Origin: JAGOBP01 sp046328575
GTDB taxonomy: Bacteria > Chloroflexota > Anaerolineae > Fen-1058
Direction of reading: 5' to 3'
Assembly: GCA_046328575.1 (NCBI GenBank)
Contig: JAXLWI010000012.1
Coordinates: 1 to 64,000 of the forward strand
DNA length: 64,000 nt
In this document: positions 48,169 through 57,218 of the stretch, in pieces
How the letters are laid out: each line of letters begins with the position of its first letter
Numbering within the stretch: the stretch's first letter is position 1
Made by a program: the position numbers and the translations under genes
Notes under the pieces: model-generated
Database searches by the model: none
Told to the model about the DNA's origin: nothing
The model's input: the letters and a program-made list of their open reading frames with translations, nothing else

Positions 48169-51100
48169 ATGTCTCGCAAATTGAATCAGGTGTTTGTTCT
48201 GGCTGTGGTGTTGAGCATGATGCTCAGCGTGACGCTTCCGGCGACCGCGCTGCCGACTGACAAATCGGCTTCGACCGCGCCCGCCAAGACGACGCAACCG
48301 GCCCAGCCAACTGCGCCCGTAGCGCAAGGTGATGCGCCGGCTGCCTTAACCGTACCGGAAGTATCCGAAGTCGCGGTTGATGCGGACGAGAAGCCCTTTG
48401 CAGCCGCTAAAGGCCCGATTGATGTCGTGATCGAATTGCAGGATGCACCCGCCGTGGTCACTTACGCGCAAGCGAATAAAGTGGACGCGGTTTCGGTCGC
48501 CAAACTGCAAATCGCCAAGATCGAAGCAGCGCAGCAAGCGCTGTTGGCGCCGTTGGCCAAATTAGACGCCAAGGTGATTTATCGGACACAGCGTGTGTAC
48601 AACGGAATTGCGGTCCGCGTTGACGCAGCTGCGATCGACGCGATTAAGGCCCTGCCCGGTGTTAAGGCCGTGCATCCGCTGATGGCCAAGACGCTGGACA
48701 ACTGGCACAGCGTGCCGTCGATTGGCGCCCCGCAATTGTGGGATACGCTGAATCAATGGGGCGGGCTGGACGGCACTGGGGTCAAAGTAGGTGTCATCGA
48801 CTCCGGTATCGACTACATTCATGCCGATTTCGGCGGCCCGGCTGTTACCTCACTTTATGGAACTGTCGACACAACGGTTGTCACTAACACCTACAACGGC
48901 AAGCTATTGTATCCAACTGCCAAGGTGGTTGGTGGCTGGGACTTCGTCGGTGATGATTATGACGCGGCCGGTTCCGGCAGTGAGTTGATTCCGCACCCCG
49001 ATGCGAACCCGGCTCCATGCTATTCCGGTGGTGACTCGGCTGATCACGGCACGCACGTTGCAGGCACCGTGGCTGGCTACGGCGTCAACGCTAACGGCAC
49101 CACGTATACCGGCCCGTACAATGCCTCGATCAACTTCAGCAATTTCAAGGTTGGCCCCGGTGTTGCGCCCAAGGCGCAGCTCTATTCGCTGCGTGTGTTT
49201 GGCTGCAACGGCTCGACCAACGTCACCGACCAAGCGATCGAGTGGGCCGTTGACCCGAACATGGACGGCGACTTTGCCGATCACCTGGACGTGATCAATA
49301 TGTCGCTCGGTTCGTCCTATGGCAGTGAGTACGATTCATCCGCGATCGCTGCCGACAATGCGGCACTGGCGCACGTGATCGTCGTGGCCTCGTCTGGCAA
49401 CGCAGGTGATGTGCACTACGTCACTGGTTCACCTGCCGTGGCCGATCATGTGATCAGCGTCGCCGGTAACGACGATGGCGCCGCCATCCTTGACGGCTTC
49501 CGAGTTACCGCACCAGCGAGCATCGTCGGTGTGTACCCAGCGTCGGAATCAGTAGCGTATGACTGGCAAAGCCCCAACCTCCCAGTGACAGGCAAACTGG
49601 TCTATCCAGAAGTTGGTGCTACCCCCTCGCAAGATCAACGGACAGGCTGCTACACTTTCGACGCCGCTAATAAGCAAGTCATCAGCGGCAACATTGTGCT
49701 GCTCAACTGGACCGAACCGTCCTGCGGTGGTTCGGTGGCGCGCACGGGCAATGCCGTGGCAGCAGGCGCGAAGGGTGTGATTCTGGTCGACAACAGTGAT
49801 GCTTTCGACCTGCTCATCACCGGCAGCGCAGTCGTCCCCGCGTACAGCGCACCCAAAGATATCGGTGATATGCTCAAAACGCAGATCGCCGCGAGCAACA
49901 CGGTGACGGTGGTGCTGACCAATCAATATCAGGGCAGCGTCAAGCGCATGGAGCCGTTTGCCGAGAACACCATCTACTCGTCATCGTCGCGCGGCCCGCG
50001 CCGCATAGACTCGATGTTGAAGCCAGATATCACGGCACCGGCGGTGTCCGTCTTCTCGGCCTACAACGGCACCGGCACACAAGGCACCAGCTTCAGCGGT
50101 ACCTCGATGGCTGCGCCGCATGTAGCGGGTGCGATGGCCCTGCTGCGCCAGCAACGTCCGGACTGGTCGGTGGAAGAACTGAAGTCGTTGGTTATGAACA
50201 CCGCCACGACCGATATCACGACTAACGGTGTGAAGAATACGCCGGCCCGCGTTGGCGCTGGCCGCATTACGCTGCCCAACGCAGCGCAATCGCAGGTCAT
50301 TGCTTACAATGCGACTGAGCCTTACCTGACCAGCGTATCGTTTGGCGCGCCCGAAGTCGCGGGCACCGCTCAGACGACGAAGCAAATCGAGATCGTCAAC
50401 AAGAGCAGCCGCACCGTCAAGTTTAACGTTAGCTACGTGCCAATGGCAGATATGCCGGGCGTAAGCTATCAGGTAGTCTTCGGCGCAGGACTTAACAGTC
50501 CGAGCTCGTCTAACGCTCCCGCTGTTCTGATCCTGGGACCCTATCAATCGGCACTAGTCGATGTGATCATGACTGCCGATGCGACTCAAATGAAGCACAA
50601 CGCTGATCCTACGCTTGTGCTTGATGGGTATCGCCAGTACCTGAGCGAGGAATCGGGCTATGTGGTCTTCACCCCGGTCCTCTATACGATTTATCTGCCG
50701 CTAGTTGCGAAGAATAGCACTGGGGCGACCACCATGGCCGCCGCGCCACAAGCCCTGCCGCCGTCATTGCCGGCCACGGTACGCGTGCCGGTCTATGCCG
50801 CGCCGCGCCCAGCGTCTGAGATGCATACGACGTCAACTGGTCTGGTTTTCAATACAATCACCGGCACGGCCACAATTCCGATGGCGGGTACCGGCATCAA
50901 CAACGGCACGAATTATCCAGTGGATACGCTCTCGCTGGTATCGGCCTTCGAACTGGCTGAAGCCAAGGCCGATCCCGGGCTGGGTGTGATGAACAATGCG
51001 GCCCTGAAGTATGTTGGCGTCACGAATGACAATCGTGTCGCCGCGGGCGGTTTTGTGACAAACACCATCGTTTACTTCGGCATTTCGACCTGGGGCAATC

Positions 51101-54100
51101 ACTCGACTCCGTATGCAGGTGATGCGGAGTTCGATATCTACATCGACTCCAACCGCGACGGCGTGTGGGATTACGCCGCCTGGAACGGGAACACTGGCAC
51201 CAGCCAGAACCCCACGGACGTGCATGTAACCAAGATCATCAATCTGACGACCGGCGTGGTTACTGCTCGACGCTTTGTGAACGTTACGCCGGCGGTCGAC
51301 ACGGCGATCTTCAACAATAATGTGATGATCCTGCCGATCGACGCCAAGGACATTGGTCTGAGCAACAGCAATCCGCGCTTCGACTATCGAATCTACACGT
51401 ACAGCCGCGAAGATCCAACGGAGAGCGGCGTGGATGCCAGCGCCAAACACACGTACAGCGCCGCGACGGCCGGCCTCGACTTCGCCAATGGCAGCCTCGT
51501 CGCCAACGTTTGGCCAGATCTGCCCAGCACTGTCATCACGACGACCTTCAACTTCACGCCGTATGTGGACAATCAGTCACAGGGTGTGTTGTTGTTCCAC
51601 CATCACAATGTGGAAGGTGCGCGTGAAGAAGTCGTCTCGGTGACCAAGCCAGCCAATCTGGTGGCCGTGACCCTGATGCACACCAACGACTTCCACGGTA
51701 ACCTGGAACTGTCGGGCAGCAATCCCGGCATGCCGCGCCTAGCGAATAAGATTAAGCAAGTGCGCAATGAAGTCAACCGCAGCAACACGCTGTTGCTGGA
51801 TGCGGGCGACATCATGCAAAGTTCGCTGCTAAGCAACCTGAAGAAGGGCGAACCTACCATCGATCTGTACAACTACGTCGGCTATGATGTGGCGACGTAT
51901 GGCAACCACGAATTCGACTGGGGTCAACAGGTGTTGATCAGCCGCACCACGCAGGCCAACTTCCCGTTCGTGGTGTCCAATCTGGTCGTCAATGACACCG
52001 GCAACTGCGCCACCGCTGGCTGGACGTCGCCGATTTCGTTCACTGTCAAACCGTGGATCACCAAGACAGTCGGTACGCCGGGCAACCAGGCTGTGATCGG
52101 CATCTTGGGCACGGCCTCGATCGAAACACCGTACATCACTATCGCGTCGGCCACGCAGGGTTTGTGCTTTAAGAACCCGGCGGAGTCGATCGCCCACTAC
52201 TACAACGACGTCAAGGCTGCGGGCGCGGACGTCATCGTCGTACTCAGCCACAACGGTAACACGGATGGCGGTTACGGCTATGGCTTCACCGTCGAAGGCG
52301 ATCAGACCCTGGCGCGCAAGCTAGTTCAGCAAGGCACACCCGCTAACCTGATCATCGGTGGCCACAGCCATACTGATCTGGCCGCAGCGCAAGTTGTCAG
52401 CGGCACCACCATCGTGCAAGCGCACTATGCAGGCCGCAAACTGGGCCGCGCCGACCTGATCATCAACACGGCCACTGATACCGCTTCGATCGCGTGGACG
52501 CGCATCGTGGTTGGCACCGGCGATCCAGAAGATGCCGCCACCAAGGCGCGCGTCAACGTCTGGGCGCAGGATCCCGCCTACCAGGCGCAGATCAATCAAG
52601 TCGTCGGCTTCAGCAATATCGATCTGGTCCGCAACTACAACGGCGATAACTTCGTCGGTGATCTAGTCAACGACTCGATCTACAACGACTTGAACACGGA
52701 CACCAACCCAGCCAATGATGTGGATATGGTGTTCAACAATGCTGGCGGCCTTCGCTCCGATATCACTAGCACCACTAAGCCGTTTACGTTAACCTATGGC
52801 TTGATGTACAGCGAGCTGCCGTTCGGCAATGCCACGCTGGTGGGCGATATGAAGGGCTGGCAGATCATGGAACTGCTGAATCAGAGCGCCACGCTGTTCA
52901 AGGGCGCGATTCAGGTGTCCGGCATCCGTTATGCCTTCTATAACTACACTGACTCGTTGCCCGGTCCACAACCGTATGCGTGGGGCGCGTACAGCGTCAC
53001 CGTGAAAGATCGTCTCACCAACGCGTGGGGGCCATTGGTCCTGACCAAGACCTACCGCATCGCCACCAATGAATTCCTGGCGCCGGCCGGTCAAGACGGC
53101 TACACCCCGTTCAAGTACGTCACCAACTACTCGTACTATGGCGACATGCTGGACGGTGTGAATCGCTGGGTCAGCAAGATGTACAGCACTACCGCCACCG
53201 CTTACAACGGCCCGAATGGTGACGGCCTGCTTGATGGCCGCATCCTGCAGGAAAGCACCATCATCCCCGTCACGGTGCTGCACCATAACGACTCGCACGG
53301 TCGCTTGTTGCAGAGTGGCAGCACGCCGGGTTACACCAATCTGGCCACCGCCATCAATCAGGAACGCGCCCACAATCCCGGCCGATCGATCTTGCTGTCG
53401 GCCGGCGACAACATCCAGGGCGACACCATGATGGCGTACTACAAGACGTCATACACGGGCAAAGCAGCGGATGGAACTACGCTGCCGGTGACGTTGACGG
53501 CGAACCCGCTGATCACGGCGTTCAACGCCATGACCTACACAGCGTACACGCTGGGCAATCACGAGTTCAACTTCGGCAACGCTATCTTCACCAACACGCT
53601 GAAGCAAGCCAACTATCCGATTCTGCAGGCCAACCTGTATGACACGGGCGCGTATGGCATTGATCAGGTGCCGGTGAAGTCCGACATCACCACTACATTG
53701 GCGGGTGGCATCAAGGTCGCAGTGTTGGGCATTGGCAACCACCGCGTGCCCAACTACGAAATGCCCAGCGACATTCTGGGGCTGACCTTCACTAACCCGA
53801 TCACGGAAGCGCAGAATCGCGCGCCCGCGTTAAAGGCCGCCAATGACATCGTCGTCGCGTTGACCCACATCGGCTTCACTGAAGATCCGGCCAGCGTGGA
53901 AGTCGACGCCAACGTCGATACCAATCTCGCGGCAACGACCACCGGCATCGACACCATCATCGGCGGGCACAGCCACACACCGCCGTACATCGACACCAAG
54001 TTCGGCACCGGTGTGGCAGCCTTGGGCTCGTACAAGTACCTGCCAGCCATCGTCGGCAATCCCAACAACACCCCGGTGCTAATCAACCAGGCCAATCGCT

Positions 54101-54966
54101 ACAACACCTTCCTGGGTGAGGTCATCATCGGCGTCCGGCCCAAGGCGGGCGGCGGTTACGAAGTCATGTCCCGCGCTGGCCGCGACATCGAACTGACCAC
54201 GACTGGCTATCCGGAAGATGCGCGCGTCAAGGCCATCGTCAAGCCGTACGACGACTTCCTGACCACGTACAAGAACCAGATCTTCGGGCAGACACAAGCC
54301 CCGATTGACACGCTGCAAGCCTTCACGCAAGAGACCAACGGCGCCAACCTGCAGGTCGATGCCTCGCTGTGGAAGCTCGACAAAGAATTGTCGTCCACGC
54401 TCAGCATTGACTTCCATCTGTCTGGCGCAATGACCAACGCCAAGATCGCGGCCACGGCCACGCCGACCAACCCGTACACCATGACGGTCGGCGAGATGTT
54501 CACGCTGATGCCGTATGAAAACGCGCTGGTGGTCTTTGAACTGAACGGCGCGCAACTCAAGTCCATCCTGGAGCGCGGCTATCGCAACTACTGGTACTAT
54601 AAGAACACGGCTAATGCCGGCGGGTACTCCAAGTACACGACCTGTATGTTGGATGTATCGGCGGGCGGCGTGATCACCTACCAGAACACGATCAGCTACA
54701 CACCGGGCGTCGACTATGTGGTAGGTATGGCGGTCAACGGCACCCCGATCGACTTTACGGCAGCGACCACGTACACCGTCTCGACGGTCAACTACATCGC
54801 GGCCGGCTCGTGCAACTTCAACAACGCTGGCGTGACCATGTGGCCACCTAGCCAATTGAAGGCCAGCACGCAGTACTACGTGCGCGATGTTGTCATCGAG
54901 TACGTACCGACCCTGCCGCAGCCGATCAATCCGCAGATCGAAGGCCGACTGGTCTTCCTACCGTAG
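48169..54966 (+). CDS. Giant secreted subtilase fused to two 5'-nucleotidase modules
   Basis: 2265 aa. Signal peptide 1-28. Inhibitor I9-like prodomain about 85-185. S8 protease with D211 (VIDSGID), H293 (DHGTHVAGT) and S646 (GTSMAAPH), with a PA insert about 440-590. A beta-rich region follows, with YLPLVAKN at 842-849, a motif I associate with C-terminal ends of Chloroflexota secreted proteins. First metallophosphatase/5'-nucleotidase: NDFHGN (D1174), GNHEF (N1246), GGHSHT, NAGGLRSD. Second: NDSHGR (D1708), GNHEF (N1797), GGHSHT, but its substrate motif is degenerate (SGAMTN). Likely scavenges peptides and nucleotides outside the cell. Start 48169 follows GGAGAAGGAA; the upstream frame lacks a signal peptide. 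Confidence 0.92.
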   Translation: MSRKLNQVFVLAVVLSMMLSVTLPATALPTDKSASTAPAKTTQPAQPTAPVAQGDAPAALTVPEVSEVAVDADEKPFAAAKGPIDVVIELQDAPAVVTYAQANKVDAVSVAKLQIAKIEAAQQALLAPLAKLDAKVIYRTQRVYNGIAVRVDAAAIDAIKALPGVKAVHPLMAKTLDNWHSVPSIGAPQLWDTLNQWGGLDGTGVKVGVIDSGIDYIHADFGGPAVTSLYGTVDTTVVTNTYNGKLLYPTAKVVGGWDFVGDDYDAAGSGSELIPHPDANPAPCYSGGDSADHGTHVAGTVAGYGVNANGTTYTGPYNASINFSNFKVGPGVAPKAQLYSLRVFGCNGSTNVTDQAIEWAVDPNMDGDFADHLDVINMSLGSSYGSEYDSSAIAADNAALAHVIVVASSGNAGDVHYVTGSPAVADHVISVAGNDDGAAILDGFRVTAPASIVGVYPASESVAYDWQSPNLPVTGKLVYPEVGATPSQDQRTGCYTFDAANKQVISGNIVLLNWTEPSCGGSVARTGNAVAAGAKGVILVDNSDAFDLLITGSAVVPAYSAPKDIGDMLKTQIAASNTVTVVLTNQYQGSVKRMEPFAENTIYSSSSRGPRRIDSMLKPDITAPAVSVFSAYNGTGTQGTSFSGTSMAAPHVAGAMALLRQQRPDWSVEELKSLVMNTATTDITTNGVKNTPARVGAGRITLPNAAQSQVIAYNATEPYLTSVSFGAPEVAGTAQTTKQIEIVNKSSRTVKFNVSYVPMADMPGVSYQVVFGAGLNSPSSSNAPAVLILGPYQSALVDVIMTADATQMKHNADPTLVLDGYRQYLSEESGYVVFTPVLYTIYLPLVAKNSTGATTMAAAPQALPPSLPATVRVPVYAAPRPASEMHTTSTGLVFNTITGTATIPMAGTGINNGTNYPVDTLSLVSAFELAEAKADPGLGVMNNAALKYVGVTNDNRVAAGGFVTNTIVYFGISTWGNHSTPYAGDAEFDIYIDSNRDGVWDYAAWNGNTGTSQNPTDVHVTKIINLTTGVVTARRFVNVTPAVDTAIFNNNVMILPIDAKDIGLSNSNPRFDYRIYTYSREDPTESGVDASAKHTYSAATAGLDFANGSLVANVWPDLPSTVITTTFNFTPYVDNQSQGVLLFHHHNVEGAREEVVSVTKPANLVAVTLMHTNDFHGNLELSGSNPGMPRLANKIKQVRNEVNRSNTLLLDAGDIMQSSLLSNLKKGEPTIDLYNYVGYDVATYGNHEFDWGQQVLISRTTQANFPFVVSNLVVNDTGNCATAGWTSPISFTVKPWITKTVGTPGNQAVIGILGTASIETPYITIASATQGLCFKNPAESIAHYYNDVKAAGADVIVVLSHNGNTDGGYGYGFTVEGDQTLARKLVQQGTPANLIIGGHSHTDLAAAQVVSGTTIVQAHYAGRKLGRADLIINTATDTASIAWTRIVVGTGDPEDAATKARVNVWAQDPAYQAQINQVVGFSNIDLVRNYNGDNFVGDLVNDSIYNDLNTDTNPANDVDMVFNNAGGLRSDITSTTKPFTLTYGLMYSELPFGNATLVGDMKGWQIMELLNQSATLFKGAIQVSGIRYAFYNYTDSLPGPQPYAWGAYSVTVKDRLTNAWGPLVLTKTYRIATNEFLAPAGQDGYTPFKYVTNYSYYGDMLDGVNRWVSKMYSTTATAYNGPNGDGLLDGRILQESTIIPVTVLHHNDSHGRLLQSGSTPGYTNLATAINQERAHNPGRSILLSAGDNIQGDTMMAYYKTSYTGKAADGTTLPVTLTANPLITAFNAMTYTAYTLGNHEFNFGNAIFTNTLKQANYPILQANLYDTGAYGIDQVPVKSDITTTLAGGIKVAVLGIGNHRVPNYEMPSDILGLTFTNPITEAQNRAPALKAANDIVVALTHIGFTEDPASVEVDANVDTNLAATTTGIDTIIGGHSHTPPYIDTKFGTGVAALGSYKYLPAIVGNPNNTPVLINQANRYNTFLGEVIIGVRPKAGGGYEVMSRAGRDIELTTTGYPEDARVKAIVKPYDDFLTTYKNQIFGQTQAPIDTLQAFTQETNGANLQVDASLWKLDKELSSTLSIDFHLSGAMTNAKIAATATPTNPYTMTVGEMFTLMPYENALVVFELNGAQLKSILERGYRNYWYYKNTANAGGYSKYTTCMLDVSAGGVITYQNTISYTPGVDYVVGMAVNGTPIDFTAATTYTVSTVNYIAAGSCNFNNAGVTMWPPSQLKASTQYYVRDVVIEYVPTLPQPINPQIEGRLVFLP

Positions 54967-54998
54967 CGTCCGTCTTCACTCCGGTTGAGTGATTAACT

Positions 54999-55036
54999 CA
55001 AGACCCGATGGGGAGCAGCTAGCCCATCGGGTCTTG
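54999..55036 (+). terminator. Terminator after the giant protein gene
   Basis: CAAGACCCGATGGG pairs with CCCATCGGGTCTTG (14 bp perfect), followed by TTTT. Confidence 0.9.
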
Positions 55037-55046
55037 TTTTATGCGG

Positions 55047-55052
55047 TAGAAT
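55047..55052 (+). promoter_or_regulatory. Possible -10 of the Nudix gene (leaderless)
   Basis: TAGAAT exactly six bases before the ATG at 55059, the same spacing as in tilS and the Cys-rich gene. No good -35 at 17 bp, so weak. Confidence 0.35.
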
Positions 55053-55058
55053 TGGCGC

Positions 55059-55595
55059 ATGACACGACCACTTGAAATGAACTATTGCCCGTGTTGCGGT
55101 CACGCCTTGGAAGATCGATTCTTGTTTGGCCGCATGCGTCGCAAGTGCATTAACTGCGGCTTCGTCTTCTTCCGCGATCCCAAGGTGGCCGCAGGCGTCT
55201 TAGCCGAGAAGGACAATCGGGTGTTGTTGGTGCGCCGCCTGTACGAGCCGCATCCCGGCGAGTGGGCATTGCCCGCCGGCTTCGTCGAAATCGACGAAGG
55301 GCCTGTCACGGCCGCCCTGCGCGAACTGACTGAAGAAACCGGGCTGATCGGGAAAATTACCGGCGTCATCGACACTTATCACGTTGAGTCTGATCCCCGC
55401 GGCTCGATCGTGATGATCCTTTACCACGCGCACATCGTCGGTGGTGAACTGCGCGCTGGCGACGACGCACAAGACGTGCGTTTCTTTGCACCCGATGAGC
55501 TGCCATCGGACTTGGCGTTTGTGTCTACCCGCCGGGCGATTTTGCGCTGGCAGTCCGGTGCCCTCCATCGATCAAAAACGTCCGCCAGCGGTTAG
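55059..55595 (+). CDS. Zinc-ribbon Nudix hydrolase
   Basis: 178 aa. An N-terminal zinc ribbon (YCPCCGHAL..KCINCGFVFFRDP, Cys 10/13/30/33) precedes the Nudix domain. Nudix box GFVEIDEGPVTAALRELTEETGL at 74-96 has all metal-binding Glu. This arrangement resembles NudC/NADH pyrophosphatase-like or ADP-ribose pyrophosphatase-like enzymes; the NudC-specific SQPWPFPxS motif is absent, so substrate is open. Confidence 0.9.
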   Translation: MTRPLEMNYCPCCGHALEDRFLFGRMRRKCINCGFVFFRDPKVAAGVLAEKDNRVLLVRRLYEPHPGEWALPAGFVEIDEGPVTAALRELTEETGLIGKITGVIDTYHVESDPRGSIVMILYHAHIVGGELRAGDDAQDVRFFAPDELPSDLAFVSTRRAILRWQSGALHRSKTSASG

Positions 55596-55639
55596 TCCAC
55601 TGGCGGACGTCAGTTTAGCTGGGGCTAGCCGAACGTTTA

Positions 55640-56008
55640 TCAACCACTCACATCACGTCGCATCGCGTCGAACTCATCTTTGGTGATCTCGCCGCGCGCG
55701 TAGCGCTTCTGCAAAATATCCAGCGCCGAATCCGGCATGATCGGTTCCGGGCCGGTGTTTGATGGCCGATTGAACAACCCGCCGACACCCCACACGAACA
55801 GACCGATGATTAGCGCCCACATCGCGACCGACGCAACGCCCGACACAAGCCCACCCCAGCCGATCATCGGCAAGAAGCGCATCCGATCGGGATAGAAGTT
55901 GGCAGCGATCAAACTGCCTCGCCCCAACCAAAAGCCCGTCGATACCAGTACCGCCACAATCACCAATCCGCCTACGATTTTTAGGATCCTGCGCCCAGTT
56001 GTACTCAT
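55640..56008 (-). CDS. Small membrane protein with C-terminal SHOCT domain
   Basis: 122 aa. Two hydrophobic helices (about 8-30 and 50-78: VSGVASVAMWALIIGLFVWGVGGLF), then a C-terminal SHOCT helix-hairpin, LDILQKRYARGEITKDEFDAMRRDV. SHOCT domains are thought to mediate oligomerisation or anchor proteins; function unknown. ATG 56008 chosen because GAGG precedes it by 6 nt; a TTG at 56014 also fits. Confidence 0.82.
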   Translation of the reverse strand: MSTTGRRILKIVGGLVIVAVLVSTGFWLGRGSLIAANFYPDRMRFLPMIGWGGLVSGVASVAMWALIIGLFVWGVGGLFNRPSNTGPEPIMPDSALDILQKRYARGEITKDEFDAMRRDVSG

Positions 56009-56233
56009 TTTCAACCTCGTTTCTACTACTCAATTTCTAACCAGTTTTATGCTGGAAGTATATCGCTGAAGTGTAAAAATCGCGCAATAAATTGATGAAA
56101 TGCAGGTGAGAGTTTACGGGCAGACGTTGCCCACACCTCAGCCTGTCTGCCCCGGCGAAATCAGCCTTTCGACCGATGTCGACTTACCCGGCAGCCGCTA
56201 CACTATCAGCAGCAAATGTACGCGGAGGCAAAC

Positions 56234-56767
56234 ATGCGCGATAAAGGCTCGTTAGTGATGGGAGTGGTGCTGGTCGGACTAGGTGCGCTGTTTTTACTGA
56301 ACACCTGGCTGCACATCAACGTCTGGGGACTCTTTTGGCCGGGGTTGTTAATTCTGCTGGGCGTAGTGATTCTGGCGCGGTCACGCACGGTCACACCGGG
56401 CACGCGCAACGATTTTGTCCTGATCGGTGATGTGCACCGCTTTGGAGCCGGACCACTCACCAACGAAGACGTGTGGATCGGCATCGGCGACCTCGATTAC
56501 GATCTGACGCAAGCCGATATTCCTACGGGCGAAACGGTCTTGCGCGTGCAAGGTCTCATCGGCGATGTGAAGTTGTTCATGCCTGCCAACGTCGGTTTGT
56601 CGATCAGCGCTAACGGCTTGATCACAGATGCCAAAGTGTTGGGCGAACAACACTCTTATTTCCTCAACCCTTATCGTTACACCAGCGAAGGTTACGCCGA
56701 AGCTGAGCGCAAGATCAAGTTGGAGACGGCGTTCTTCATCAACGATGTGAAGGTCAAGCGCGCGTAG
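56234..56767 (+). CDS. LiaF-like membrane protein
   Basis: 177 aa. Two N-terminal membrane helices (MGVVLVGLGALFLLNTWL and LFWPGLLILLGVVILARS) followed by a beta-helical C-terminal domain (WIGIGDLDYDLTQADIPTGETVLRVQGLIGDVKLFMPANVGLSISANGLITDAKV), typical of LiaF/DUF2154-type proteins that restrain cell-envelope stress kinases. No LiaRS pair is adjacent. Start 56234 follows GGAGG by 5 nt. Confidence 0.85.
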   Translation: MRDKGSLVMGVVLVGLGALFLLNTWLHINVWGLFWPGLLILLGVVILARSRTVTPGTRNDFVLIGDVHRFGAGPLTNEDVWIGIGDLDYDLTQADIPTGETVLRVQGLIGDVKLFMPANVGLSISANGLITDAKVLGEQHSYFLNPYRYTSEGYAEAERKIKLETAFFINDVKVKRA

Positions 56768-56791
56768 CGCAGGTTGAATTTTCGAAATGAA

Positions 56792-56825
56792 AACGGGCGG
56801 ATGCGCGGCTGCGCATTCGCCCGTT
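56792..56825. terminator. Bidirectional terminator between LiaF-like and zincin genes
   Basis: AACGGGCGGATGCGC pairs with GCGCATTCGCCCGTT around a GGCT loop, flanked by AAAA and TTTT-type tracts, serving the convergent genes. Confidence 0.85.
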
Positions 56826-56840
56826 CAGTTTTGTCATCGG

Positions 56841-57218
56841 TCAGTACGCACCGAGTTCTCTCAGCCGCGCGTCGCTGATCCCGAAATGATGCGCCAGTTC
56901 ATGGATCACCGTGTGGCGCACTTGTTGCCGCACCTCTTCAGGCGTGCGGCACAGCTGCTCGATCGGTTGTTGGAAAATCCGAATCGTATCTGGCGGCACC
57001 AGCTGATAGCCACTCGTGCGCGCCGTCAACGGAATGCCGACGTACAATCCGAGCAGCACCCCACCCGGGCGGCCACCAACCTGCCGATAGTCTTCAAGCG
57101 TCGGCGCGGTTTCCACGATGACTTCCACGTTGTTCATTTTGACGTGGAAATACGGCGGCAGATCATCCAGCGCCTGCGCAACCAAAGCCTCAAATTCACT
57201 GCGCGATAACGCCGTCAC
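56841..57218 (-). CDS. Minimal zincin metallopeptidase-like protein (DUF1025)
   Basis: 125 aa. It ends with RHTVIHELAHHFGISDARLRELG, the HExxH zinc motif with extended His/Asp ligand of the small possible-metallopeptidase family PF06262. The N-terminal part (FEALVAQALDDLPPYFHVKMNNVEVIVE) is typical. Substrate unknown. It immediately follows the TGS-kinase gene (its start abuts that stop), so they are co-transcribed. Confidence 0.88.
   Translation of the reverse strand: MTALSRSEFEALVAQALDDLPPYFHVKMNNVEVIVETAPTLEDYRQVGGRPGGVLLGLYVGIPLTARTSGYQLVPPDTIRIFQQPIEQLCRTPEEVRQQVRHTVIHELAHHFGISDARLRELGAY

Noticed and set aside
53754..54855. Minus-strand frames (113 and 258 aa) within the giant protein
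   Set aside because: Shadow frames caused by high GC; the sense frame carries intact nucleotidase motifs.
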